From assembly GCA_017549205.1 (NCBI GenBank), contig JAFYVH010000003.1, forward strand, positions 1 through 47,659: a stretch of DNA of 47,659 nucleotides, read 5' to 3'. The position numbers were made by a program, and so were the translations under genes. This DNA is from Clostridia bacterium (lineage in GTDB: Bacteria > Bacillota > Clostridia > UBA1381 > UBA9506). This document shows, one piece after another, positions 9,961 to 17,597 of this stretch (position 1 is its first letter; every line of letters begins with the position of its first letter). The notes under the pieces are model-generated. The model ran no database searches, was not told the origin of the DNA, and saw only the letters and a program-made list of their open reading frames with translations.

Positions 9961-10885
9961 ATCGATCGCTCCTTTTTGCTAAAATATTTAAAATAGCCAT
10001 ACGAACAGCCACACCGTTGGTTACCTGCTCATCAATCACAGCTCTGTCAAGCTTAATGGCATCGGTGCACAGCTCAATGCCGCGGTTAACCGGACCCGGA
10101 TGCATAACAAGCGCATCGGGTTTAGCATGCCGCAGTCTTTTTTCGTCAACACCAAAGAATTTGGAATATTCACGCATGCTGGGCAAAAGTCCGTTTTGCT
10201 GACGTTCCTTTTGCAAGCGCAAGCACATAACAACATCGGCATCTTTAATGGCGCGGTCTACATCTTCATAGGCTTCCACACCTAAAGACTCAATATCTCT
10301 CGGCATTAAGGTAGACGGTCCGCCAACAACCACTTCAGCACCCAGTTTCTGTAGACCGTATATGTTAGAACGGGCTACACGGCTGTGCGCCACATCACCG
10401 ATAATGGCAACCTTAAGCCCCTCGATTTGTCCTTTTTTCTCTTTCATGGTCAGCATGTCTAAAAGCGCCTGTGTGGGATGCTCATTCATGCCGTCACCGG
10501 CGTTGATAACCGATGCATTTACATGCTTTGCAATCAAATGCGGTGCACCGGACATCTGATGGCGGATAACAATAACATCTGTGCCCATTACATCTAAAGT
10601 GCGGGCTGTGTCAATCAGGCTTTCACCCTTTTGCACACTGGAGCCCGAGGCAGTGATGTTTGCCGCATTGGCACTCATATATTTTGAAGCAAGTTCAAAT
10701 GAAAGGCGTGTGCGTGTACTGTTTTCATAAAACAGGGTTACAACAGTTCTGCCCTGAAGGTGCGGTGTTTTTTTAACATTCTGCACCAGAATCTGCTTCA
10801 TAATTTCCGCCTGATATAAAATATATCGAATTTCTTCTGCTGAAAGCTCTTTAATGCCCAGCAAATCTTTTGTAGAAAGCTTCAT
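9944..10885 (-). CDS. pyrB: Aspartate carbamoyltransferase, catalytic subunit
   Basis: This 313-aa protein is full length for the catalytic chain. It joins carbamoyl phosphate to aspartate. The carbamoyl-phosphate site STRTRLSFELA and the HPTQALLDMLTM motif are intact. No pyrI regulatory chain is adjacent; control is more likely through the PyrR attenuator upstream. It starts 3 bp after the pyrR stop and overlaps pyrC. Confidence 0.96.
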   Translation of the reverse strand: MKLSTKDLLGIKELSAEEIRYILYQAEIMKQILVQNVKKTPHLQGRTVVTLFYENSTRTRLSFELASKYMSANAANITASGSSVQKGESLIDTARTLDVMGTDVIVIRHQMSGAPHLIAKHVNASVINAGDGMNEHPTQALLDMLTMKEKKGQIEGLKVAIIGDVAHSRVARSNIYGLQKLGAEVVVGGPSTLMPRDIESLGVEAYEDVDRAIKDADVVMCLRLQKERQQNGLLPSMREYSKFFGVDEKRLRHAKPDALVMHPGPVNRGIELCTDAIKLDRAVIDEQVTNGVAVRMAILNILAKRSDRYGNFN

Positions 10886-10888
10886 GCT

Positions 10889-11446
10889 CTAATCCTCCTT
10901 CTTTTCTGGATGTTTGCTCAAGGAAACCTCGTTTTTGCCGTCTAACTCCTCAAAGCAAACATGAACAACCTCATTGCGGGAGGTTGGCATGTTTTTTCCA
11001 ACATAATCGGCACGAATGGGCAACTCACGATGCCCACGGTCTATCATAACGGCCAGTTCGATTTTCGCCGCACGACCCAGCTCCATAACAGCATCAATAG
11101 CAGCGCGCACTGTTCGGCCGGTGAAAAGCACCTCGTCCACTAAAATAATCTTTTTGCCAATAACCATAAAATCAATGTTGGTACTGTTAATAACCGGCAT
11201 TTCAGAAAGCAGGCTTAAGTCATCACGGTAAAAGGTAATGTCTAAAATGCCCATGGGCACATCGATGCCTTCAAGCTCTTTCAGCTTTTTCTGCAACCGA
11301 TTGGCCATTAAAACGCCTCGGCGCTGAATGCCGATTAAAGCCAGATTTTCAATGCCTTTATTTTTTTCAATAATTTCAAAGGCGATACGTGTAATGGCAC
11401 GTTGCATAGCAGCTTCATCCATAACAACAGAACAATTTTTGTCCAT
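10889..11446 (-). CDS. pyrR: PyrR: pyrimidine operon attenuation regulator / uracil phosphoribosyltransferase
   Basis: This 185-aa protein has the type I phosphoribosyltransferase fold with the PRPP loop [16 protein letters not shown]. In Firmicutes PyrR binds a hairpin in pyr leader RNA when UMP is high, causing early termination. It can also make UMP from uracil and PRPP. The start is well set by GAGGAGG seven bases before the ATG. It is the first gene of the operon, directly after the leader that it is expected to control (11483-11590). Confidence 0.96.
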   Translation of the reverse strand: MDKNCSVVMDEAAMQRAITRIAFEIIEKNKGIENLALIGIQRRGVLMANRLQKKLKELEGIDVPMGILDITFYRDDLSLLSEMPVINSTNIDFMVIGKKIILVDEVLFTGRTVRAAIDAVMELGRAAKIELAVMIDRGHRELPIRADYVGKNMPTSRNEVVHVCFEELDGKNEVSLSKHPEKKED

Positions 11447-11476
11447 TTGAAAGCCTCCTCGTTATATTGTCGTTTT

Positions 11477-11509
11477 AAAAAAGCCCTCATCGCAAAATGC
11501 GATAAGGGC
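11477..11509 (-). terminator. pyr operon attenuator terminator
   Basis: The minus-strand RNA reads GCCCUUAUCGC, a 5-base loop, then GCGAUGAGGGC (arms 11499-11509 and 11483-11493, one U-G pair), followed directly by UUUUUU (11477-11482). It sits 31 bp before the pyrR start. Its 5' arm contains CCUUAUC, which can pair instead with GAUAAGG in the PyrR-binding hairpin, giving the alternative antiterminator. Confidence 0.9.
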
Positions 11510-11559
11510 ATATAGGCATGCTTATAGACAGCGCCGATGGATTTATACTGTTTTAAGCA

Positions 11560-11590
11560 CCTTATCAGCATCTCTGTACCGATTTAAAGG
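11560..11590 (-). promoter_or_regulatory. PyrR-binding RNA hairpin (anti-antiterminator)
   Basis: The minus-strand RNA runs CCUUUAAAUCGG, then UA-CAGAGA-UG, then CUGAUAAGG. This matches the known PyrR-binding architecture: outer CCUU/AAGG stem, internal purine bulge, upper stem and CAGAGA hexaloop. The usual C-G pair closing the loop (UCC AGAGA GG form) is A-U here, a compensated double change that supports a real helix. The GAUAAGG of the 3' arm (11560-11566) is complementary to the terminator 5' arm (11501-11507). Confidence 0.85.
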
Positions 11591-11601
11591 ATGTTTTTTA
11601 T

Positions 11602-11630
11602 AGTATACCATATTCATATGAATTTGTCCA
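11602..11630 (-). promoter_or_regulatory. Promoter of the pyr operon
   Basis: Minus-strand TGGACA (11625-11630), 17-bp spacer, TATACT (11602-11607). Transcription would begin a few bases before the PyrR-binding hairpin, giving a leader of about 150 nt containing hairpin and terminator in the correct order. Confidence 0.8.
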
Positions 11631-11667
11631 GTTATTTTTAAATTTTTTTGAAAAAAATTGTCAAATT

Positions 11668-13305
11668 TCATTGGCACAATGTCAGCTTGCCATCAACAAA
11701 ATGATAGGCTCTGTCACAAAAGGCCAACGCCGCTTTTTTATGGGATACAAGGACACAGGTTTTGTCCTGCCGGCTTTTTAGCGCCTGCAAAATGGCAAGC
11801 TCTGTGTTTTCATCCAATGCCGAGGTTGCTTCATCAAGCAACAACACCGGCGCATCACTGATTAAAGCTCTTGCAATGGCAAGCCGCTGAATCTGCCCTT
11901 CTGATAAACCCAGACCACCTTCACCCAAAACGGTGTCAAGACCCTCAGGCAGTTCCCGAATATAATCCCAGATTTGTGCGGTTTTTGCCGCTTCACAAAT
12001 TGCCTCTTCTGTCACATTGGTTCTGAAGAACATAATATTCTCACGAATGGTGCCAGAAACAATTAGGTTACCTTGAGGCACATAGGCAAACAATCGCTTT
12101 TTCTCTTGCTGCAAATTGCAAGCCGTACCGTCAGGCAAGTTGAGCTTTGCTTCGCCGGATTGAACAGGCAAAATACCCAGCATAACTTTTAAAAGTGTGC
12201 TTTTGCCCATGCCGGAAGTGCCGGTTATAACAACAAATTCATCCTTGTTAACCGCAAAATCTGCCTCGCTCAAAACAGGCTCATCACGATAGCCAAAACT
12301 AACATTTTTTAAAGAAATGGATGACCAAGGTGCATCCTTCCAATCCGCGCGGCTTTGCACAGGGTCATCGGGCAAGTCGACAAGCTCGGTAATGCGTTCT
12401 GCCGAAGCCAGCATGGCATAATATTGGGGCAACAACGAGGACAAACCCTGAAACGGTGTTTGAATCTGACCAACCAGCTGCAGCATGGCAGTTAGTGTAC
12501 CAAAAGTCATAACGCCAACGGAAATTTTATAAGCACCCCAGGCAAGCGCCACATAATAGCCTGCTGTTAAGCCAATATAAAAGAAAATGTTAGCAATAAT
12601 ACTGATTTTATTCCGTTTCAATGTCAATTTAAAATGGTCAAATTGAATATTGCGGCTGTTTTCGGCTGCTGCTGTGCCACAACCAAAGGATTTAATAACC
12701 AAAATATTCTTAAGCGCCTCTTGCATAAAGGATTTAACCTTGCCATCTGCCGCCTGACAGTCTTTATGTAGCTGTTTCATGTGTTTTCTGTATAAGCAGG
12801 CTGTGGCAAAAACCAAAGGCCCAACCATTAAACAAAGCAACGCAAAAAACGGGTCTAACTTGTACAGCGCCAAAAAGCAGGCAACAATTTTTGTTATGTA
12901 AAAAAATAAATTGGGGACCATTTGCAAAAGTCCTGTGGATACTACAGAAACATCACTGTTTATGCGGTTTAATAGCTCACCTGAATGGTAAGATGCGATT
13001 TGCATATAATCCTTTTGCATGATGAACTTAAAAACATTGGTTTTAACACGAATTTGAAACCGTCCACTCACATGAATGTTGGCCAGCGACAACAGAATAT
13101 CCAAAACAAGCTGCACAACCAAAAATACAAATAAAACAACACCGGCCTGCCACAAGTTCCCCTCTGCCTGACCGGTTGCAATATCAAGTACATTCTTAGA
13201 GTGCAAGGCAAAAGCAACACCCATTAAAGAAAGCAACACACCGATAAAGGTAATCAGCACAATGCCGGGCCATATGAGTTTTGCCTGTTTAAGAATCCAT
13301 TTCAT
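11668..13305 (-). CDS. ABC exporter (fused membrane and ATPase domains), part of the PqqD/S26 operon
   Basis: This 545-aa half-transporter has about six transmembrane helices in residues 1-310 and an ATPase domain after about 335. The Walker A is GTSGMGKST, the signature motif LSEGQ (one change from LSGGQ), the Walker B VLLLDEATSALDE, and the switch His is in LVSHKKAAL. It has no C39 peptidase domain, so any leader cleavage would have to come from another protein. Its start overlaps the S26 peptidase gene by 17 bp and it is the last of three coupled genes. By family it should export a lipid, peptide or drug; with a PqqD-like partner, a peptide is the best guess. Confidence 0.9.
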   Translation of the reverse strand: MKWILKQAKLIWPGIVLITFIGVLLSLMGVAFALHSKNVLDIATGQAEGNLWQAGVVLFVFLVVQLVLDILLSLANIHVSGRFQIRVKTNVFKFIMQKDYMQIASYHSGELLNRINSDVSVVSTGLLQMVPNLFFYITKIVACFLALYKLDPFFALLCLMVGPLVFATACLYRKHMKQLHKDCQAADGKVKSFMQEALKNILVIKSFGCGTAAAENSRNIQFDHFKLTLKRNKISIIANIFFYIGLTAGYYVALAWGAYKISVGVMTFGTLTAMLQLVGQIQTPFQGLSSLLPQYYAMLASAERITELVDLPDDPVQSRADWKDAPWSSISLKNVSFGYRDEPVLSEADFAVNKDEFVVITGTSGMGKSTLLKVMLGILPVQSGEAKLNLPDGTACNLQQEKKRLFAYVPQGNLIVSGTIRENIMFFRTNVTEEAICEAAKTAQIWDYIRELPEGLDTVLGEGGLGLSEGQIQRLAIARALISDAPVLLLDEATSALDENTELAILQALKSRQDKTCVLVSHKKAALAFCDRAYHFVDGKLTLCQ

Positions 13306-13792
13306 GTTCCTTCTCCATTCGTTTTAAACGCTTAATAACGCGGGCAACACGCACCGTAAGAGGAAACAGCCACTTTCTGCTTTTCTTGGCACTACCCCAC
13401 AAAACGCTGTAAATTTGATACCACCAGGTCTTGCAGGAAATATAATAGTCGCCGTGATAAAATCCCACTACTTTGGCCATAACCTGCTCTTCTTTAATGG
13501 GACCTTCTACATCTATTTGATTATCTCCCAGCAGGGTGTAGCCCTCAGGCTTACATGCAACAATTCTGTGCATAACAGCCTCACCCGTTGTGCGAACAAA
13601 CAAAATAATATCATATTTTTTAATTTTTTCTGCCCGCTGAAGCAGCACGCTATCTGTCCGGTCACGCAGCATGGGAAGCATACTGATACCGGTGACCGTC
13701 ATGCGAACCTGCTTGCCGGCAGCAAACATTTCTTCCAAAAAGGGTAAAAGAAACTTTGTTTCTACTTGGTTATATTCAATGTTAGGCTTCAT
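13289..13792 (-). CDS. S24/S26-family peptidase (SipW/ER-type signal peptidase-like), no clear membrane anchor
   Basis: This 167-aa protein has a GISMLPML motif with the nucleophile Ser37. It has VMHRIVA with His75 in place of the Lys of ordinary signal peptidases, followed by GYTLLGDNQ and VMAKVVG. This is the Ser/His arrangement of archaeal/ER and SipW enzymes. Unlike SipW it has no N-terminal transmembrane helix, and the C-terminus is basic and at best amphipathic. It lies between PqqD (11-bp overlap) and the ABC exporter (17-bp overlap), so it probably processes the cargo of that exporter. Cleavage site and substrate are unknown. Confidence 0.8.
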   Translation of the reverse strand: MKPNIEYNQVETKFLLPFLEEMFAAGKQVRMTVTGISMLPMLRDRTDSVLLQRAEKIKKYDIILFVRTTGEAVMHRIVACKPEGYTLLGDNQIDVEGPIKEEQVMAKVVGFYHGDYYISCKTWWYQIYSVLWGSAKKSRKWLFPLTVRVARVIKRLKRMEKEHEMDS

Positions 13793-14051
13793 CTAAAATT
13801 TTGTTCTCCTTTAAAATATTGATAAAGTCTTTAACATCAGCCCGTGCTGTTTCTGCATCAATGGCATATTCGCATGTCATTGCCTCAACAAGCTCATCTT
13901 CTGTACAGTTTTTTTGCAGACATTGCCACAAAAAAGCACCGCTTTCGTTCAATGTGAGCATGAGCTGCAAATTCACCAAATTCTCGCCTACAGGTACAGC
14001 AACTGTGCTGCCTGCAATGCTTTTAATAACAAAACCTTCCTTAATCTTCAC
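13782..14051 (-). CDS. PqqD-family peptide-recognition (RRE-like) protein
   Basis: The protein is 89 aa from a GTG at 14049-14051 preceded by TGGAGGA at 8-bp spacing. Upstream in-frame ATGs would extend into the promoter. The helix motif LNESGAFLWQCLQKNCTEDE is the hallmark of PqqD-like winged-helix proteins, which bind leader peptides of RiPP precursors and present them to enzymes. The length matches stand-alone PqqD proteins (about 90 aa). It is the first gene of an operon with an S26 peptidase and an ABC exporter. No radical SAM, cyclodehydratase or asparagine-synthetase partner and no precursor peptide are visible nearby. Confidence 0.82.
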   Translation of the reverse strand: MKIKEGFVIKSIAGSTVAVPVGENLVNLQLMLTLNESGAFLWQCLQKNCTEDELVEAMTCEYAIDAETARADVKDFINILKENKILDEA

Positions 14052-14085
14052 AACGAAAGTCCTCCACAACATCATCTTTCTTTTC

Positions 14086-14114
14086 ATTGTACTATAATGT
14101 AAGAAAAAAAACAA
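14086..14114 (-). promoter_or_regulatory. Promoter of the PqqD/S26/ABC operon
   Basis: Minus-strand TTGTTT (14109-14114), 17-bp spacer, TACAAT (14086-14091), about 35 bp before the GTG start. It is back-to-back with the SLH gene promoter. Its position leaves no room for a precursor gene between promoter and pqqD-like gene. Confidence 0.55.
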
Positions 14115-14162
14115 GATTAAATTCACATTTTGTCTTTAACACTTTTTTCTCTTATGTTACAC

Positions 14163-14191
14163 TTGCATAGAAATGAAACATGTGATATAAT
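14163..14191 (+). promoter_or_regulatory. Promoter of the SLH-domain protein gene
   Basis: TTGCAT (14163-14168), 17-bp spacer, perfect TATAAT (14186-14191). AGGAGGA at 14209-14215 precedes the ATG at 14223, indicating strong expression. Confidence 0.75.
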
Positions 14192-14222
14192 GTATTTACT
14201 TTTACTTTAGGAGGAAAATCAA

Positions 14223-15842
14223 ATGAAAAAATTTTTGGTTTTGACTTTAGCAGCACTGCTTATGGTGTCTCCAATCGGTTTTTCTGCCTCCGCACTGTCT
14301 TTTTCAGATTTAGCAGAATCCCATTGGGCATATAAAGATGTGCAGACTCTGGTGAATGACGGAACAGTTTCCGGCTATGTAGATGGTTCTTTTCGTCCTA
14401 ACGGCACCGTTACCCGTGCAGAATTTGTTAAAATGTTAGGCGCCGGCTCCATCCAGCGTGCACAAGGCTATGACGATGTTGCTGCTACTCACTGGGCATA
14501 TAATTACATAATGAAATCTGGCTTCCCCGAAGACGGCACAAACAACTTCAAGCCCGACCAACCCATCACACGCGGATTGGTTGCAGAGCTTTTGTGGAAC
14601 CGTGGCGGTAAAATTAGCGCCGCTTATGCCCCCAGCATTATCACCGACCAATATACCAAAGCACCGCAAGCGGCTGCCTGGGTATATGAAACCGGCTTAA
14701 TCCAAGGTGATGACGGCGTAAATCTTCGTTTAGATGATACATTAAGCCGTGCTGAAGCTGCTGTTTTAATTATCCGTGCCCGTTCCGCCGGCGGCAAAAA
14801 AGTAAACTTTGCCGATACTGTTAGTCCTAAAATTATAAAAAACCTTTATGATGGTTTAAATCTTTTTGACGGAAAAGCCTATGACCCCGATGCCACCATT
14901 ACAAATGGTGAAATGGCTCGAGCTGCTCTGCGTCTCGGCACAGAAAAAAATGTTCTGACCTATGTAAACCAGCCCACAACCGGTGCTGATTTTGATCATA
15001 AGTATGCTTTGGATTTGGCTGTTGTTTGCAATCAGACCTTGGGCAAAGATAACTTAAATGCAAAATTTGCTGACCAAAAAGCAACCTTTGCTGATACTGT
15101 TGCCGCCGTTGTTTACCAAATGATTGCCAAATCAAAAGACGGCGTTGGCTATGGTTCAAAGACAAGCGGACTTTCTGTTGCAAGAACAGAGATGATGAAC
15201 ATTTGCTTGACCTATGCAAAAAACAACGGCATCATCACTTTGAACGAAAATTTAACAGCGCCCATCACACTGCGCGAGTTTACCATTCTCTGCATGCTGA
15301 TTGATAACAAAATCGGCACACAAACCGACATTGTGACTGAAATTCATCCCTTTACAGGCAAACTGAAGCAATATGACCACTCTCTGCTTTTAAGCGAAAC
15401 ACCTTATGGCAACTATCAGGTAATCTTAAAAGACCTCGCTTTCATTTATAAGGTGGCACCTGTTTCCGCAAAAAAAGCACCGGCTGCAAGCTATAATTTT
15501 GCCCGTGAATACAGTTCTGTTTTCACCAGCTTTTTAATCTACTTAACTGCTGCTGTTGAAGACCGTTCCGGCGCTTATGTACGCTTTACCTATTATCCCT
15601 CTTTGGTTTGGGAAAACGGATTAAGCTACAGCTTGCGTGTAGGCTGCGAGATTGTTGAAATGAATGGTGTTAAGAGATTTAGCCAAATCTTCCCCACCGC
15701 TTCCGGCATAAAGGGTGCTGACACCGAGCTCAAACAAGGTTCTGTTGTGTTCTTTGATGTTGCCTTTGGCAAAGCCGTTAGCGGCATCACTGTAACCGCC
15801 GAATCTGCTTATGTTGAGCAAATCGTTGCTGTTACAAAATAA
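14223..15842 (+). CDS. S-layer homology (SLH) domain surface protein
   Basis: This 539-aa protein has a signal peptide (MKKFLVLTLAALLMVSP..., cleavage near residue 25, SASALS). Three SLH repeats follow at about residues 27-70, 80-125 and 137-185, for example FSDLAESHWAYKDVQTLV and YVDGSFRPNGTVTRAEFV. SLH domains anchor proteins to pyruvylated wall polymers. The middle of the protein carries further SLH-like patterns (YDPDATITNGEMARAALRL, and near residue 350 a PITLREFTILCML segment), so the repeat set may be doubled. The last ~150 residues are beta-rich and not recognised. Promoter, ribosome site and a strong terminator suggest a highly expressed single gene. It may be an S-layer or cell-surface structural protein. 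Confidence 0.88.
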   Translation: MKKFLVLTLAALLMVSPIGFSASALSFSDLAESHWAYKDVQTLVNDGTVSGYVDGSFRPNGTVTRAEFVKMLGAGSIQRAQGYDDVAATHWAYNYIMKSGFPEDGTNNFKPDQPITRGLVAELLWNRGGKISAAYAPSIITDQYTKAPQAAAWVYETGLIQGDDGVNLRLDDTLSRAEAAVLIIRARSAGGKKVNFADTVSPKIIKNLYDGLNLFDGKAYDPDATITNGEMARAALRLGTEKNVLTYVNQPTTGADFDHKYALDLAVVCNQTLGKDNLNAKFADQKATFADTVAAVVYQMIAKSKDGVGYGSKTSGLSVARTEMMNICLTYAKNNGIITLNENLTAPITLREFTILCMLIDNKIGTQTDIVTEIHPFTGKLKQYDHSLLLSETPYGNYQVILKDLAFIYKVAPVSAKKAPAASYNFAREYSSVFTSFLIYLTAAVEDRSGAYVRFTYYPSLVWENGLSYSLRVGCEIVEMNGVKRFSQIFPTASGIKGADTELKQGSVVFFDVAFGKAVSGITVTAESAYVEQIVAVTK

Positions 15843-15868
15843 AAAAGGCGTTATTCAATACGATTTTT

Positions 15869-15899
15869 AAAAAAATGAGGGGTTTCCCCTCATTTTTTT
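15869..15899 (+). terminator. Rho-independent terminator of the SLH gene
   Basis: The GC-rich hairpin ATGAGGGG-TTT-CCCCTCAT is followed by TTTTTTT and flanked by an A-run, 30-60 bp after the stop codon. Confidence 0.93.
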
Positions 15900-15992
15900 G
15901 TGCCATAGAAACAGTCTTTATATTCCTGAAAGTCTCTTTTTTTACCTGCCCTTAAATATATAAAAAAATTAGGCCTTTTCTTAAAAAAACAA

Positions 15993-16021
15993 TTGTTTTC
16001 CTTGAGAATTTGTGGTAAAAT
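15993..16021 (+). promoter_or_regulatory. Promoter of the AEC transporter gene
   Basis: TTGTTT (15993-15998), 17-bp spacer, TAAAAT (16016-16021), 46 bp ahead of the chosen ATG. Confidence 0.5.
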
Positions 16022-16067
16022 GAAATGTATCGTTTTTATTTACAATTATAGGGAGGCATTTTTACAC

Positions 16068-17003
16068 ATGGAAATGACTGTAATCACAAAACAATTGGGC
16101 ATGCTTGCCATCATGATGCTTTTAGGCTTTATAGGCGTTAAAACAAAGTATTTAAAGCCGGAACTGAAAGACAGCATATCTAAAATTATTTTGAATATAA
16201 CATTGCCCTTATTAAATTTAACCGCCATTTCAAGCCAGGAGCTTCACACGGAAATGCTTGTGAATGCCGGCATTATTGCTGCCCTTGCCGTTGTCGCAAT
16301 GGCCGTTATGCTCCTTGTGGGCTTTTTGTGGGCAAAGATTTTTCGATTAAAGCCGGCCACAATGGTTATGCACAGTTGCATGAGCGCTTCCGGTAATGTC
16401 GTTTTCTTGGGCTATCCTTTAGCAACGGCTCTCTTTGGTCCTGAAGGCTTTTTCTATGCCGTTGTTTATGCCCTTGTTAATGAGTTTTTAGTTTGGACTT
16501 TAGGCCTTTTTGTTATCACAAAAACCACAACAGGTAACGCCAAGGCCGGTCTTAAGAACTTAGTCAATGCCAACACCATCAGTTTGGTTGTAGCCGTTTT
16601 AATGCTGATATTTAAACTGCGTCTGCCCTCTGTTCTCCATGAACCTTTTGCAACTGTAGGCTCCATGACAACAAGCCTATCTATGCTGTTTATCGGTATT
16701 ACTTTGGCAACCATTAACTTAAAAGGTTTGTATAAACGATTCAGCATTTTCACCGTTGTTCTGTTTAAAATGATTTTAATTCCCTTTGCGGTTATTGCAC
16801 TTCTTAGCCCTCTGCCCCTCAACAAAATTTTGTTTGGCGTTTTGGTTCTGCAAATGGCAATGCCCGGACAATCTGTTTTGACCATTATTGCAAATGAATA
16901 TAATGCCGATTACCAATATGCAACCGAGTGCATTTTCATCACAACGGTTTGCTGCCTGGCAACTCTGCCTTTGGTTTATTGGTTTATGTCGTTATTTGTT
17001 TAA
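16068..17003 (+). CDS. AEC (auxin efflux carrier) family transporter
   Basis: The protein is 311 aa from the ATG at 16068, 11 bp after GGGAGG; longer in-frame starts would read through the promoter. It is hydrophobic throughout with about ten predicted transmembrane helices in two five-helix halves. Family features include NITLPLLNLTAIS in the first half and MAMPGQSVLTIIANEYNAD in the second. Bacterial AEC proteins move organic acids such as malate or malonate, but the substrate cannot be read from sequence. It lies 26 bp before purE on the same strand and may share its transcript. Confidence 0.88.
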   Translation: MEMTVITKQLGMLAIMMLLGFIGVKTKYLKPELKDSISKIILNITLPLLNLTAISSQELHTEMLVNAGIIAALAVVAMAVMLLVGFLWAKIFRLKPATMVMHSCMSASGNVVFLGYPLATALFGPEGFFYAVVYALVNEFLVWTLGLFVITKTTTGNAKAGLKNLVNANTISLVVAVLMLIFKLRLPSVLHEPFATVGSMTTSLSMLFIGITLATINLKGLYKRFSIFTVVLFKMILIPFAVIALLSPLPLNKILFGVLVLQMAMPGQSVLTIIANEYNADYQYATECIFITTVCCLATLPLVYWFMSLFV

Positions 17004-17029
17004 ACTTAAGTTTGAAAGGATGATTTTAA

Positions 17030-17536
17030 ATGGCAAAAGCACCAAAAGCTGCTGTTATTATGGGAAGCGATTCTGACTTTCCCGTTGTTAAAAAATGTAT
17101 CGTTATGTTAAAAAAATTCGGCATAGAGGCTGATGTTCGTGTTATTTCAGCTCACAGAACACCCGAAATTGCCGCAGAATATGCAAAAAGTGCGCAAGAA
17201 AACGGTATTGATGTGGTTATTGCCGCAGCCGGAAAAGCCGCGCATTTAGCCGGTGTTTTGGCAGCCTTTACTACCCTGCCCGTCATTGGCATTCCCATGA
17301 AGTCTTCAACACTTGATGGTCTTGATTCCCTTTTATCTGTTGTGCAAATGCCCAAGGGTATCCCCGTGGCAACAGTTGCCGTTGACGGTGCTGAGAATGC
17401 CGGCATTTTAGCTGCACAGATTCTGGCACTGAAATATGAAGAAATCGCGCCGAAGCTGGCTGCCTTTAAGGCAGATATGACTACCGAAGTGCAGGCAAAG
17501 GATGAAGCTTTGCAAAAAGAGGTTGCCACGCTGTAA
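17030..17536 (+). CDS. purE: 5-(carboxyamino)imidazole ribonucleotide mutase
   Basis: This 168-aa protein is full length for PurE. The MGSDSDFPVVKKC phosphate-binding start and VISAHRTPE motif are intact, and the AAHLAG and MKSSTLDGLDSLLSVVQMP segments fit class I PurE. It rearranges N5-CAIR to CAIR in purine synthesis and normally needs PurK, which is not beside it. AAAGGATG precedes the ATG. It is the only purine gene in the window, followed 61 bp later by hisC. Confidence 0.95.
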   Translation: MAKAPKAAVIMGSDSDFPVVKKCIVMLKKFGIEADVRVISAHRTPEIAAEYAKSAQENGIDVVIAAAGKAAHLAGVLAAFTTLPVIGIPMKSSTLDGLDSLLSVVQMPKGIPVATVAVDGAENAGILAAQILALKYEEIAPKLAAFKADMTTEVQAKDEALQKEVATL

Positions 17537-17597
17537 CCTATCTGCCAGTAGCTGTTTGGCTTCAATCTTGCAACGAATGTTAGAACAGGAGAAATCT

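Noticed and set aside
11641..11659. A/T palindrome (AATTTTTTT-G-AAAAAAATT) as terminator of the ABC exporter gene
   Set aside because: The stem is only A-T pairs, so too weak to call; the exporter transcript may read into the pyr leader and be stopped by the attenuator.
14052..14222. RiPP precursor peptide gene between the PqqD operon and the SLH gene
   Set aside because: The gap is filled by two back-to-back promoters and ribosome sites; no small ORF with a ribosome site and leader-like sequence fits on either strand.
16466..17565. Two minus-strand ORFs (about 139 and 137 aa) opposite the AEC transporter and purE
   Set aside because: Both are antisense to well-supported genes and show no family resemblance.
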